A DNA stretch of 38,737 bases, taken from NCBI RefSeq assembly GCF_002858715.1, contig NZ_PJZH01000031.1:1-38737 (forward strand), written 5' to 3'. Below the pieces are notes generated by a model, which searched no databases, had not been told where the DNA came from, and saw only the letters and a list, made by a program, of their open reading frames with translations. This document shows positions 1-7,869 of this stretch, in pieces. A program made the translations under genes and the position numbers. Origin of the DNA: Chimaeribacter coloradensis. Its GTDB lineage: Bacteria; Pseudomonadota; Gammaproteobacteria; Enterobacterales; Enterobacteriaceae. The stretch's first letter is position 1. Each line of letters opens with the position of its first letter.

Positions 1-73
1 CGGTCTGCGTTTCGCAATCCGTGAAGGCGGCCGTACTGTTGGTGCGGGCGTTGTTGCTAAAGTTATCGCTTAA
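1..73 (+). CDS. tuf: Elongation factor Tu, C-terminal end (partial)
   Basis: Only the last 23 codons and the TAA stop are present; the start lies left of the window. The readable C-terminus has the FAIREGG and GAGVVAKV signatures of bacterial EF-Tu domain 3, the GTPase that brings aminoacyl-tRNA to the ribosome. The protein ends in VIA, whereas I recall VLG or VLS for the two E. coli copies. Because bfd and bfr follow, this is probably the tufA copy at the end of the str operon. A strong terminator starts 18 bases after the stop. Confidence 0.95.
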   Translation, partial: GLRFAIREGGRTVGAGVVAKVIA

Positions 74-90
74 TCGCGTCTGACTTTTGC

Positions 91-120
91 AAAAAGGGGT
101 GCTTCGGCACCCCTTTTTTT
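91..120 (+). terminator. Rho-independent terminator after tuf
   Basis: A 7-bp GC-rich stem, GGGGTGC (96-102) and GCACCCC (107-113), closes a TTCG tetraloop. It is preceded by five A and followed by seven T. It ends the str operon transcript. Confidence 0.95.
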
Positions 121-420
121 ATGCTATTTTTTAATAAAGCGTCATCCTTTCTCTTTAATCAGCGTAATGTTATCGCGTCTTGTCTTAACTATTATTTACT
201 ATAATAACCTTATCAAAAATGCGTAAATAACTTATCCCGTTGATTATAAAGTTTATATAAAAACAGCATCCGCCCTTTTTTAGCCGGATAAGCAAAGAGC
301 CATACGCTATTTTATTGAAGAGTATTAATCGCTCTCTGCATAGCTCAGAAAGCACATTGCCACACTTTAAATGAGAATCATTTTGATTTAAGATGGCGAC
401 AGATAACGTGGAGCGCCAGT
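121..420. other. AT-rich intergenic region between tuf and bfd
   Basis: About 300 bases with no convincing ORF. E. coli has the chitinase gene chiA near this junction; nothing recognisable of it is left here. The right end carries the Fur-box-like site and probable bfd promoter. The rest is AT-rich and I see no further defined element. Confidence 0.6.
367..394 (+). promoter_or_regulatory. Fur-box-like operator and possible -10 for bfd
   Basis: Positions 367-385 match the 19-bp Fur consensus at 13 positions by hand alignment, with the core ATGAGAATCATTTT intact. A possible -10 (TAAGAT, 389-394) follows directly, with a poor -35 (TTTAAA, 366-371), so a bound repressor would cover the promoter. 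This fits the established iron-repressed expression of bfd in E. coli. The operator call is fairly strong; the promoter hexamers are weak. Confidence 0.65.
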
Positions 421-615
421 ATGTATATTTGCCTGTGCAATGGTATTAGTGACAAAACAATCCGTCAGGCGGTGCGCAAACACCAGCCGCAATCTTTCCA
501 GCAATTACGCAAGTTTGTGCCGGTCGGCACCCAGTGCGGTAAATGCGTACGTGCGGCCCGGGAAATTATGCAAGACGAGCTGTCGCAAATTCCAGAGTTT
601 AAAGAGATAGCCTGA
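421..615 (+). CDS. bfd: Bacterioferritin-associated ferredoxin
   Basis: A 64-residue [2Fe-2S] protein that docks on bacterioferritin and reduces the ferric core so that iron can be released to the cytosol. The four cluster cysteines are visible at 4 and 6 (CLC) and at 39 and 42 (CGKC), the unusual CxC/CxxC spacing typical of Bfd (BFD-like [2Fe-2S] fold). Length equals the family norm. It lies 69 bases upstream of bfr in the same direction, the standard pairing. The Fur-like site just upstream suggests induction in iron starvation. Confidence 0.96.
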   Translation: MYICLCNGISDKTIRQAVRKHQPQSFQQLRKFVPVGTQCGKCVRAAREIMQDELSQIPEFKEIA

Positions 616-684
616 AACCACATCTTTTTTTGACTTACTCCAAACCGCATCTACGCTTCAAAGAGTGGAAGCGGAGGAATAAAA

Positions 685-1161
685 ATGAAAGGTGATGTTA
701 AGATCATAAATTATCTCAATAAATTGTTGGGCAATGAGCTGGTTGCTATTAACCAATATTTCTTACATGCGAGAATGTTCAAAAACTGGGGGCTCAAACG
801 TCTTAATGACGTGGAGTATCATGAGTCCATCGATGAAATGAAACATGCTGATCGCTATATTGAACGTATTCTCTTCCTGGAGGGACTCCCGAACCTGCAG
901 GATTTGGGTAAATTAAATATTGGCGAAGATGTTGAGGAGATGCTGCGTTCAGATTTGACGCTTGAACTGGATGGTGCCCGAGACCTGCGGGAAGCGATAG
1001 CCTATGCTGACACCATTCATGACTACGTCAGCCGCGATATGATGATAGAAATCCTGGCCGATGAAGAACAGCACATCGACTGGCTGGAAACGGAGTTGGA
1101 TCTTATCCAAAAACTGGGGATACAGAACTATCTTCAGGCCCAAATCCGTGACGAAGAGTAG
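685..1161 (+). CDS. bfr: Bacterioferritin
   Basis: A 158-residue subunit of the 24-mer haem-containing iron store. All diiron ferroxidase ligands of the family are in place: E18, E51, H54, E94, E127 and H130. M52, the haem-ligating methionine shared between two subunits, is present in the sequence [10 protein letters not shown]. Length equals E. coli Bfr. The start follows a strong ribosome binding site (GGAGGAA). It is downstream of bfd, its release partner, and faces gspO, whose 3' end is 36 bases away with a short hairpin between. Confidence 0.97.
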   Translation: MKGDVKIINYLNKLLGNELVAINQYFLHARMFKNWGLKRLNDVEYHESIDEMKHADRYIERILFLEGLPNLQDLGKLNIGEDVEEMLRSDLTLELDGARDLREAIAYADTIHDYVSRDMMIEILADEEQHIDWLETELDLIQKLGIQNYLQAQIRDEE

Positions 1162-1174
1162 CGTTTACTATCCG

Positions 1175-1192
1175 GGGAAGCTTTGGCTTCCC
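1175..1192. terminator. Short hairpin between convergent bfr and gspO
   Basis: GGGAAGC (1175-1181) and GCTTCCC (1186-1192) form a perfect 7-bp stem around a four-base TTTG loop, in the 36 bases between two convergent genes. Neither strand has a T-run after the stem, so it is not a classical intrinsic terminator. It may stabilise 3' ends or assist termination. Confidence 0.45.
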
Positions 1193-1197
1193 TGCCA

Positions 1198-1986
1198 TCA
1201 GCGCATCGTATACCACTGAACAATCAATGTCAGCCATCCCGCGGCCGCCAGAGAGGGGCCAAAGGGTAACATCGCCACCCATTCTCCTTTCCTCCATTTT
1301 GACAGCACCGCCCATAGCAGGCCGGATGCGGCAGCCAGCAGGATAATCTGCGGTAACATTTGCCAGCCATTCCAGGCGCCTAACGCGGCCAATAATTTAA
1401 AGTCACCATACCCAAGACCCTCCCGGCCCCGGATGAGACGGAAAAGCCAATAGAGACTCCATAAGAGCAGATACCCGATCACGGCCCCATAGAGTGCGTC
1501 AGTGAGGCTAACTTTTTCACTGATGCTGTTAAACAGCAGACCCAGCCACAATAAGGGAAGCGTCAGTTTATCGGGCAACAGAAAGGTACGGGCATCGATG
1601 AGGCTCAGTGTCAGCAAAACGCCACTGTAAACTGCCAGCGCCAGCGTCATGTCCGGTGGAAACAGCAGCGAGAGCAGCAGAACCAGCATTCCGCACCCCA
1701 GTTCTACCCAAAGATAGCCCAACGAAATCGGTTTATGGCAGGCACTGCAATGGCCCCGGAGAACTACCCAGTGTAAAACCGGAAAATATTCATGCCAATG
1801 TGTAGGCGGGTGGCAAGGGCAGTAGCTCAGCTTCCATCCTGGATGCCTTATTGCCGCATCGCCCGGATTGTCAGCTTCTTCGATCAGGCGCGGCAAGTAT
1901 AGGCTGAGATGATTAATAAATTTTCCCATTATCAGACCGGCAATAAAGTAGAGCACCGACATTAACGAAGCACTTAAGATACTCAT
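1198..1986 (-). CDS. gspO: Type II secretion prepilin peptidase / N-methyltransferase
   Basis: A 262-residue inner-membrane aspartyl protease that removes the leader of the pseudopilins GspG-K and methylates the new N-terminus. Catalytic aspartates are D131 (in SLIDAR) and D195 (in the GYGDFK motif). The cytoplasmic loop carries a metal-binding cysteine region, C56/C58 and C80/C83. The first pair reads CPCH instead of the usual CPxC, a one-residue change in spacing. About seven or eight hydrophobic segments follow. It is the last gene of the leftward gsp operon, 3 bases after gspM. Confidence 0.95.
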   Translation of the reverse strand: MSILSASLMSVLYFIAGLIMGKFINHLSLYLPRLIEEADNPGDAAIRHPGWKLSYCPCHPPTHWHEYFPVLHWVVLRGHCSACHKPISLGYLWVELGCGMLVLLLSLLFPPDMTLALAVYSGVLLTLSLIDARTFLLPDKLTLPLLWLGLLFNSISEKVSLTDALYGAVIGYLLLWSLYWLFRLIRGREGLGYGDFKLLAALGAWNGWQMLPQIILLAAASGLLWAVLSKWRKGEWVAMLPFGPSLAAAGWLTLIVQWYTMR

Positions 1987-1989
1987 CGT

Positions 1990-2451
1990 TTATTTCCTGA
2001 CTAACGTCAATGTCGTTATCTGAATGTAGCCTTCCTGTGTCGCACTGCTGCTAAATTCAAGCTGGCTGGCTGTAATTCCGGCAGCATTTTTTAGCGCCAC
2101 TAACCAGTTGAGAAAATCATTCAGTTTCATCTCGCGGATTTTAAGATGCGCCATTTTATCTTCAAGCGAAATGTCATCAATTACCACGGCGTGTTTTATG
2201 GCGCTGTCTTTAATAACAGCATCAATCGGCTTGTTATGATTAATCCCGGGAATAACACCGCGCGAGAAACTCTCTTCTTTCATCCAGACCAGTGATTGCA
2301 GCGCCTGTTTATTGCTCCTCTGTAATTTGTCTGTTAACGTGTTTAACGGAGTTAATAAGGCAAACCACATTATAACGATAATAACCAGTGCGCCGAGGGA
2401 AACCATCAGGTACCGTTCATGCCGGCTGTGCGTCATAAACCATTCTTTCAT
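1990..2451 (-). CDS. gspM: Type II secretion inner-membrane platform protein GspM
   Basis: A 153-residue bitopic protein with a short cytoplasmic N-terminus, one membrane segment at about residues 14-35, and a periplasmic part predicted to form a coiled coil and a small ferredoxin-like fold. GspM partners GspL to link the GspE ATPase to the pseudopilus assembly platform. The start overlaps the end of gspL by 4 bases. The identification rests on topology, size and position, since GspM sequences diverge strongly. Confidence 0.9.
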   Translation of the reverse strand: MKEWFMTHSRHERYLMVSLGALVIIVIMWFALLTPLNTLTDKLQRSNKQALQSLVWMKEESFSRGVIPGINHNKPIDAVIKDSAIKHAVVIDDISLEDKMAHLKIREMKLNDFLNWLVALKNAAGITASQLEFSSSATQEGYIQITTLTLVRK

Positions 2452-3593
2452 TTTTTATATACGCTCTTTAGTGTTACCAGGTTTTCATCTTTGGCCATGT
2501 TATCGGTTGTGAAATGGAACGTCTGCTCACTGGCCTGAATAAATTGCTGTACTGTCTGCGCGCTCGCCCCTGAAATTTGCACATCAAATACATTCTGTTC
2601 CTGCTGGTACTGAATGCGCTGAATCTGCACATCAGGATAGGCCGCCAGATAACGTTGCAACTGCGCCAGGCATGTCAGCACATCTGGCGAGACGGCAGAT
2701 ATTTTCTGGGTAAAAAAGAACCGGTAATTGCTCTTTCTTTTATCCTGGGGAAAATGTTGCTGATACAGCGCTCTCGTCTGCTGATCTAATGCATCAGATT
2801 GCTGATAGAGGTTCCAGAGAGCCAGCCCTTTACTCAGCAGCATTAAAAAAACGGCCAACAGGCAAGAGGCCAGCGCCGCATACCGCAATGTTTTACTAGC
2901 CGGTTTGATCGGCTGGCGTGGGCGAAAGTCACCATGCAGCAGCGTGGGCAAAGTCACGCCGGCGGCGTGAAGCAGTTGTTGCGGCGTCTGCCGGGGAAGG
3001 TAGTCAATGGGAAGCCCTTTATGCTCTATCGGGCTATAACTGACAATCCTCTGCGGTGCCCAGTGTTCCTGTAAATGGCTGAACCAGGTATCGTCCAGTG
3101 ATGTCAGTTGATATGGCCCCAGCCGTAACAACCAGTTCTCCCGGTCGCGGAGCGCCGTCCAGCTATTTTCAACAGAGGGCAGATACATGCCGTCTGGGCC
3201 GGCGTAGGTGACGTGCAACCCTGCCGCGCTGAAGGCGGACAACAGTGAACGCAGCCAGCCGCCGTCGATCGCAACAGCATGTACAAGGGCCTGATCGCGC
3301 TGTAAAACGGTCCAGTGCAGTGTGTCACTCTCGCCCAGCAGTGACTCTTCAGCGAGCCAGGACAAACGCTCAGAGGTGAGTTTGCCGCTTTTTTCCGGCA
3401 GGGCTATTGCACGAAATACCAGCCTCTCCGGTGAGATCAGCAGTATCACTTCGCGCTTGTCACTGCCGGCAGCCACCTCGTGCAGGCTATCCAAACCGGG
3501 TAAGAGCATCACGGGCTTTTCATCAGCATGATCGGCTTCTGACACTTCAATCATGTCATTTGGAAGATATCTTATGATTAGCTTTTCCTGCAT
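2448..3593 (-). CDS. gspL: Type II secretion inner-membrane platform protein GspL
   Basis: A 381-residue bitopic protein. The N-terminal cytoplasmic part (about 1-230) corresponds to the actin-like domain that binds GspE. It ends with LLHGDFRPR (about 218-226), matching the conserved motif before the membrane span at about 237-260. The C-terminal periplasmic part (about 290-381) is the ferredoxin-like domain that pairs with GspM. A 28-base gap separates it from gspK, the largest gap in this operon segment, with only a weak ribosome binding site (AGG). Confidence 0.93.
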   Translation of the reverse strand: MQEKLIIRYLPNDMIEVSEADHADEKPVMLLPGLDSLHEVAAGSDKREVILLISPERLVFRAIALPEKSGKLTSERLSWLAEESLLGESDTLHWTVLQRDQALVHAVAIDGGWLRSLLSAFSAAGLHVTYAGPDGMYLPSVENSWTALRDRENWLLRLGPYQLTSLDDTWFSHLQEHWAPQRIVSYSPIEHKGLPIDYLPRQTPQQLLHAAGVTLPTLLHGDFRPRQPIKPASKTLRYAALASCLLAVFLMLLSKGLALWNLYQQSDALDQQTRALYQQHFPQDKRKSNYRFFFTQKISAVSPDVLTCLAQLQRYLAAYPDVQIQRIQYQQEQNVFDVQISGASAQTVQQFIQASEQTFHFTTDNMAKDENLVTLKSVYKK

Positions 3594-3621
3594 GGATATT
3601 TCAGCCTGCTTATCGTCTTAA

Positions 3622-4596
3622 TCAATCAATGTGGCGTGAAAAAAGGCGGATCTCACCCTTTTTTTCGTCGTAATAGAGACGGCTGGATAACGTTAACTGT
3701 TGATCATTATCACTTGCCGTACTGGTAATAGAAAAATAGCGGCTGGTAACAGCCAGCACGCTATTCAACGGTGCCCAATTTTTATCAGACGCCGGAAATT
3801 GGTTATCCAGTTGCGTATTAAACTGGTTAAGCGCGACCCAACCCATTTTGGGCCGCCTGGCTAAAAGCCTGATGGCATCCTCGGTGCTGAATTGCTCAAG
3901 CGACAGGGCAGACAATAAAGGGGCCTGCTGTTTTGTCAGCGTATTAATATTGATCTGCTGTTTCGTTGAGGGCAGGGCGCAAAGTTGCGGCCTGAGTGCC
4001 TGATACAGTTTTGGCGTAATGCCTTTGATCTGGCTAAGCTCTGTCACGCTGTAAAAAAGCTGATTGGCGGCAAGGCGTGGCGGCTTTTCCCGCAGGTAAT
4101 ATTCATCTTCTGCGCCGCCGGGCCGGGCAACGGTGTCGCTGTCAATATAATCTGCGATCGCGTCAATAATGGCGCCTGCCTGCGCTTTCGTGACCCCATT
4201 TATTAACAGCAGCGCTTCAAAGACCTGTTGATTGTAAGGTATGTCATCTTTGACATCACTGGAGACATTATTCAGCGAATTCAGGTTAAAGCAGGCCTGT
4301 TCATCCCAGACCTGCCATTCAATATTCAGCCCGGCAGCAGGAGATATTTTCTGCGGCTGCGCCCAATAGTGATCGCTGGACAGAAACTTCGGGTTATCGT
4401 TCAGATCCTGAAGCAGGTTGGCGGTAGCAAGCTGTTCGGCCGATGTAATCAAGGACATCAGTTGCAGATTGTCCTGCTGATAGGAAGCCCGCTTTATGCT
4501 GGTCGTGAAACGCACGGCCATCTCACCGGCTAACGCAGCCATCACTGCCAGCAGCAGCATGACCACAATCAGCGCTACGCCTTTTTGTAATTTCAT
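3622..4596 (-). CDS. gspK: Type II secretion minor pseudopilin GspK
   Basis: A 324-residue minor pseudopilin that caps the pseudopilus tip with GspI and GspJ. The leader is short (MKLQKG) and cleavage is expected after G6. The mature protein begins with a hydrophobic helix but lacks the usual Glu at position 5 (it is Val), which is characteristic of GspK. Its size matches the family, whose large inserted alpha-helical domain makes it much longer than other pseudopilins. The start overlaps gspJ by 4 bases. Confidence 0.95.
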   Translation of the reverse strand: MKLQKGVALIVVMLLLAVMAALAGEMAVRFTTSIKRASYQQDNLQLMSLITSAEQLATANLLQDLNDNPKFLSSDHYWAQPQKISPAAGLNIEWQVWDEQACFNLNSLNNVSSDVKDDIPYNQQVFEALLLINGVTKAQAGAIIDAIADYIDSDTVARPGGAEDEYYLREKPPRLAANQLFYSVTELSQIKGITPKLYQALRPQLCALPSTKQQININTLTKQQAPLLSALSLEQFSTEDAIRLLARRPKMGWVALNQFNTQLDNQFPASDKNWAPLNSVLAVTSRYFSITSTASDNDQQLTLSSRLYYDEKKGEIRLFSRHID

Positions 4597-5285
4597 TCGC
4601 TACCCCCGTCGGGCATGGGCTGATCCTCATCGGGGGACGATGCCGCCTGGTCTGCCGTTATAGATTCCGTCTGCGCCTGCTCACCCGCAGACTCACCCTC
4701 AAGCGCCGTCTCCTGATAAGCAGGCCAGGCGGCCGGCAGGACAAATTTGCGATTGATCGTACCGGTATCTTTCAGCACCAAAGTGACCTCTATACCCGCC
4801 GGGAGGGTCTGTTGAGGATCGGGCTCAGTTTTCCAACCTTGCTGATAAAACCGCAGGGTCATCTCTTCGACGTTATCCAGCAATGTTGCGTCAAGCGGCT
4901 CACTCTCCAGAGGCACATCCACCGCTTTTTGTACCAGACGATGCAAGGAACCCTCGCGCAGTTGCCAGCTCACCCGCTGGATCTCAGGCGTGCAGCAGTT
5001 GCCCCAGGTGTTAGGGCGACTCTGTGTGGTTAACGCAAAGCCGTTGTCATCCTGATACCAGCTCTGCCCGGCACCGCGCGGCACCCTGGGCACAATTTGC
5101 AGAATATCTCTTTCCATCATGCTCATGGTGCGTTGCAGGGCATTGATGCGTTGCAACGTGGCCTGGGTACGGTCGTTGGTCTTCAGCGCGCCGGATAAGA
5201 TCTGGTAAGCCAGCATGCTCAGCATCGAGAAGATAAACAGAGCCAGCATCATTTCCAGTAAGGTGAAGCCTTTTTGACGGATCAT
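4593..5285 (-). CDS. gspJ: Type II secretion minor pseudopilin GspJ
   Basis: A 230-residue minor pseudopilin. The leader MIRQKG is followed by FTLLE, so cleavage after G6 leaves Phe1 and Glu5, the residue needed for assembly. The hydrophobic helix spans about 7-30. A globular beta-rich domain runs to about residue 190. The last 40 residues are a low-complexity tail rich in Glu, Asp, Gln and Ser. It overlaps gspK and gspI by 4 bases on each side, indicating translational coupling. Confidence 0.95.
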   Translation of the reverse strand: MIRQKGFTLLEMMLALFIFSMLSMLAYQILSGALKTNDRTQATLQRINALQRTMSMMERDILQIVPRVPRGAGQSWYQDDNGFALTTQSRPNTWGNCCTPEIQRVSWQLREGSLHRLVQKAVDVPLESEPLDATLLDNVEEMTLRFYQQGWKTEPDPQQTLPAGIEVTLVLKDTGTINRKFVLPAAWPAYQETALEGESAGEQAQTESITADQAASSPDEDQPMPDGGSE

Positions 5286-5683
5286 GATGAGGCGTCCTGA
5301 GCCTGTGGCAGCAAACGGAGAACAGACCGTACCGCCACACCGTCATGGGTAATTGTTAATACCTGCGTGGTATAAGAGGCGTCGGAAGAGGGCGTTTCTT
5401 GCAGCGTCCATGACCACGTCTGGCCCGCCATATCGGCTGAACCATGATGTTGCGGCTTACGCTTTTCCGTAACGGATGGCGTCAGCATCTGTTCCGCCAG
5501 CGCCTCTTCCGCCAACCAATTAGCAGATACCCAGTCCGCGAACAGATGCTCTGACAGACGCGAGGTGGCGCTCATCTGCCCGCTCATACTGTTCATCAAC
5601 GCCAGGGCGGCCCCGGCAAACACGGCGAGTGCCACGATCACCTCCAGCAGCATCATGCCCTGTTGTTGCGATGCGCGTGTCAT
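5282..5683 (-). CDS. gspI: Type II secretion minor pseudopilin GspI
   Basis: A 133-residue minor pseudopilin that nucleates the tip complex with GspJ and GspK. The leader ends at G9 and the mature protein begins MMLLE, with Glu at position 5 and a hydrophobic helix of about 20 residues (10-30). Met at position 1 of the mature protein, rather than Phe, is common in GspI. It overlaps gspJ and gspH by 4 bases each. Confidence 0.95.
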   Translation of the reverse strand: MTRASQQQGMMLLEVIVALAVFAGAALALMNSMSGQMSATSRLSEHLFADWVSANWLAEEALAEQMLTPSVTEKRKPQHHGSADMAGQTWSWTLQETPSSDASYTTQVLTITHDGVAVRSVLRLLPQAQDASS

Positions 5684-6204
5684 GGGTTTTGCATCTCATT
5701 GTTGACAGTGACAGGCCAATGCCCGCGGCAATCAAACGTAAAGCGTGGCTGGGCCGTGCTGTTATCGGTAATGCGCAGCTGGAAAGGGGTGATGTCGCCA
5801 TCCGGATAAAAAATAATCTGGGGCGTATCACGCGCTTCCGCGACATCACCGTTTATAAGCAACTCAGCTTGCCAGGCAGGCGGAAAAGATTGTGCATCGG
5901 CAGGCAGGCCACCTTTTGAGAACGGAACCCACTGCCATGTGACCGGCGTCGCCTTGCGCTGTTGCGGCATCATAAACAGATACTCTGAGTCTGTTATCTG
6001 TAAGCCAACCGGGGAGCCGGTCATCGCGGCATGGTCGGCTGCATACTCCATCAGCGCAATCAGCCGCCCGGCCTCACCGGACTGGCGGCGTTCGTCAACG
6101 CTCCCGTTTGAACTCATCACCACCACGGCACCCCCTGCCATAATCATCAGAACCAGCATGATTTCGAGCAAGGTAAAGCCGGCGGCTCGCCTGACCTGTT
6201 TCAC
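5680..6204 (-). CDS. gspH: Type II secretion minor pseudopilin GspH
   Basis: A 174-residue minor pseudopilin that joins the tip complex to the GspG fibre. The leader ends at G9, followed by FTLLE and a hydrophobic helix (10-30). The start is GTG, overlapping the gspG stop as GTGA, so its translation is probably coupled to gspG. Length is usual for GspH. Confidence 0.94.
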   Translation of the reverse strand: MKQVRRAAGFTLLEIMLVLMIMAGGAVVVMSSNGSVDERRQSGEAGRLIALMEYAADHAAMTGSPVGLQITDSEYLFMMPQQRKATPVTWQWVPFSKGGLPADAQSFPPAWQAELLINGDVAEARDTPQIIFYPDGDITPFQLRITDNSTAQPRFTFDCRGHWPVTVNNEMQNP

Positions 6205-6644
6205 TTTTTCGGCGTATCCAGTGTCCAGTTGGCAATATCATCCTCTGTACCGGCTTCGCCATCCTGACCAGCGGAGAATAAATCGTATTCACCATGTTCA
6301 CCTGGCGTAACCAGCAGATATGCCCCGCCCCACGGATCGGTTGGCAGGCGTTTGATGTAGCCATCTTTGCGGTAATTTTGCGGCAGCGGATCAAATTCCG
6401 GTTTGTTCACCAGCGCATCAAGACCCTGTTCACTGGTGGGGTAACGGTGGTTATCCAGCTTGTACATATCCAGGGCATTCTCTAACGCCACAATATCACT
6501 GACCGCTTTTTGGCGGTCGGCCCGCTCTTTATTGCCCATCAGGTTCGGGACGACCAGGCTGGCCAGAATCCCCATAATCACGATGACCACCATAATCTCC
6601 AGCAGAGTGAACCCCCGCTGACGTTGTGCAGAGACTTTTTTCAT
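6201..6644 (-). CDS. gspG: Type II secretion major pseudopilin GspG
   Basis: The 147-residue main subunit of the pseudopilus, which acts as a piston or screw in the periplasm. The leader ends at G11 and is followed by FTLLE and a long hydrophobic helix. The C-terminal loop with GQDGEAGTEDD resembles the calcium-binding site of major pseudopilins. I chose the ATG at 6644 because AGGA lies 8 bases before it; an in-frame ATG at 6653 would add three residues. The open frame extends further upstream into gspF but has no family similarity there. It begins 13 bases after gspF. Confidence 0.95.
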   Translation of the reverse strand: MKKVSAQRQRGFTLLEIMVVIVIMGILASLVVPNLMGNKERADRQKAVSDIVALENALDMYKLDNHRYPTSEQGLDALVNKPEFDPLPQNYRKDGYIKRLPTDPWGGAYLLVTPGEHGEYDLFSAGQDGEAGTEDDIANWTLDTPKK

Positions 6645-6657
6645 ACATTTCATCCTG

Positions 6658-7869
6658 TTAACCAGCCAAATTATTAAGTTGTAAAATGGGTTGCAGTATC
6701 GAGACCACAATGAACAGCACAATGACTGCCATACTGATCACCAGCCCCGGTTCAAACAGGGCCAGAACCAGTGACATGCGGTTTTGCAGCGCCTGCTCTT
6801 GTGCCGTGGCAGCACGCTCCATCATGTTGCTCAGGTGGCCGCTTTTCTCCCCTGAGGCGAGCATGTACAGCATCATGGGAGAAAAGAGTTCGCTCTCACT
6901 CAGGGCGGTATGCAGGGCGCTGCCCTGCCGGACATGTTCACCGGCACGGCGGAGGCGATCGCGGATGGCGAGGTTCGAGATCCCTTCCAGCGCGGTGTGC
7001 ATCCCTTCCAGCAGGGGAACGCCGCTGGCTTGCAGAATGCTCAGGGTCCGCAAGTAACGTGCACTGTTAGTCTCCAGCACCAGCCGGCGGCCGAGAGGCA
7101 ACCGCAGCAGCAGGGCATGAAAGCGAAAACGGTTTTCCGGCTTGCGCAGCCAGATGTTGAGGCTGACCAGCGCAACACCGATCAGCGCCACAACCAGCAA
7201 GCCGTAATCTCTGATGGCATCACTGACGGCGAGCAAAATCCGGGTGCTGAGAGGCAGTTGATGCTTCATATGGATAAACTGCTCGACCACTTTGGGAACA
7301 ACCGTTGAGAGCAGAATCGTGATCACGATGATGGCGACGGAGGTAAGCACCATCGGGTAGATCATCGCCTGTGTCATTTTACTTTTCAGCCGCTGGCGGA
7401 TTTCGTTGTAATCTGCCAGCTTCTCCAGCACCGGGCCTAACGTCCCGCTCTTTTCACCCGCCATCACCAGGGTGCGGTACACCGGGTCAAAAATGCGGGG
7501 CCAGGCAGCCAGGGTTTCCGCTAAAGGATGGCCTTCGGTTACCCGCGCACGGATTTCTGTTAATACATGCCGCAGCTTTTCATTCTGGCTCTGCCGGGCG
7601 ATGACCCCGATCGCCTCTTCCAGGGGCAGGGCCGCATTGGCAAGGGTCGCGAGTTGCCGGGTAAACAAGGCCACCTCCGCAGCCGGCAGCCGGAGGCGGC
7701 GGGTTCCGTTACCTGCAAGCAGCCGGAAAGGGGAGGATACGGCTCTCATTGAGATCGGTTGCAGCCCCTGGGCGCGTAGCTTTTGCCGGGCCTGACGGGC
7801 GTCCTCAGCCTCTACAATGCCGCGCTGAACCTTCCCGGCCGCGCTATGGGCACGCCAGGAAAACTTCAT
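6658..7869 (-). CDS. gspF: Type II secretion inner-membrane platform protein GspF
   Basis: A 403-residue polytopic protein at the centre of the assembly platform, contacting GspE and GspL. Two homologous cytoplasmic four-helix domains (T2SSF family; about 65-190 and 270-390) are each followed by membrane spans. Hydrophobic segments are seen near 168-192, 216-236 and 375-397. Repeated motifs such as [10 protein letters not shown] and [11 protein letters not shown] mark the two halves. Length is normal. The start overlaps the gspE stop by 4 bases. Confidence 0.96.
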   Translation of the reverse strand: MKFSWRAHSAAGKVQRGIVEAEDARQARQKLRAQGLQPISMRAVSSPFRLLAGNGTRRLRLPAAEVALFTRQLATLANAALPLEEAIGVIARQSQNEKLRHVLTEIRARVTEGHPLAETLAAWPRIFDPVYRTLVMAGEKSGTLGPVLEKLADYNEIRQRLKSKMTQAMIYPMVLTSVAIIVITILLSTVVPKVVEQFIHMKHQLPLSTRILLAVSDAIRDYGLLVVALIGVALVSLNIWLRKPENRFRFHALLLRLPLGRRLVLETNSARYLRTLSILQASGVPLLEGMHTALEGISNLAIRDRLRRAGEHVRQGSALHTALSESELFSPMMLYMLASGEKSGHLSNMMERAATAQEQALQNRMSLVLALFEPGLVISMAVIVLFIVVSILQPILQLNNLAG

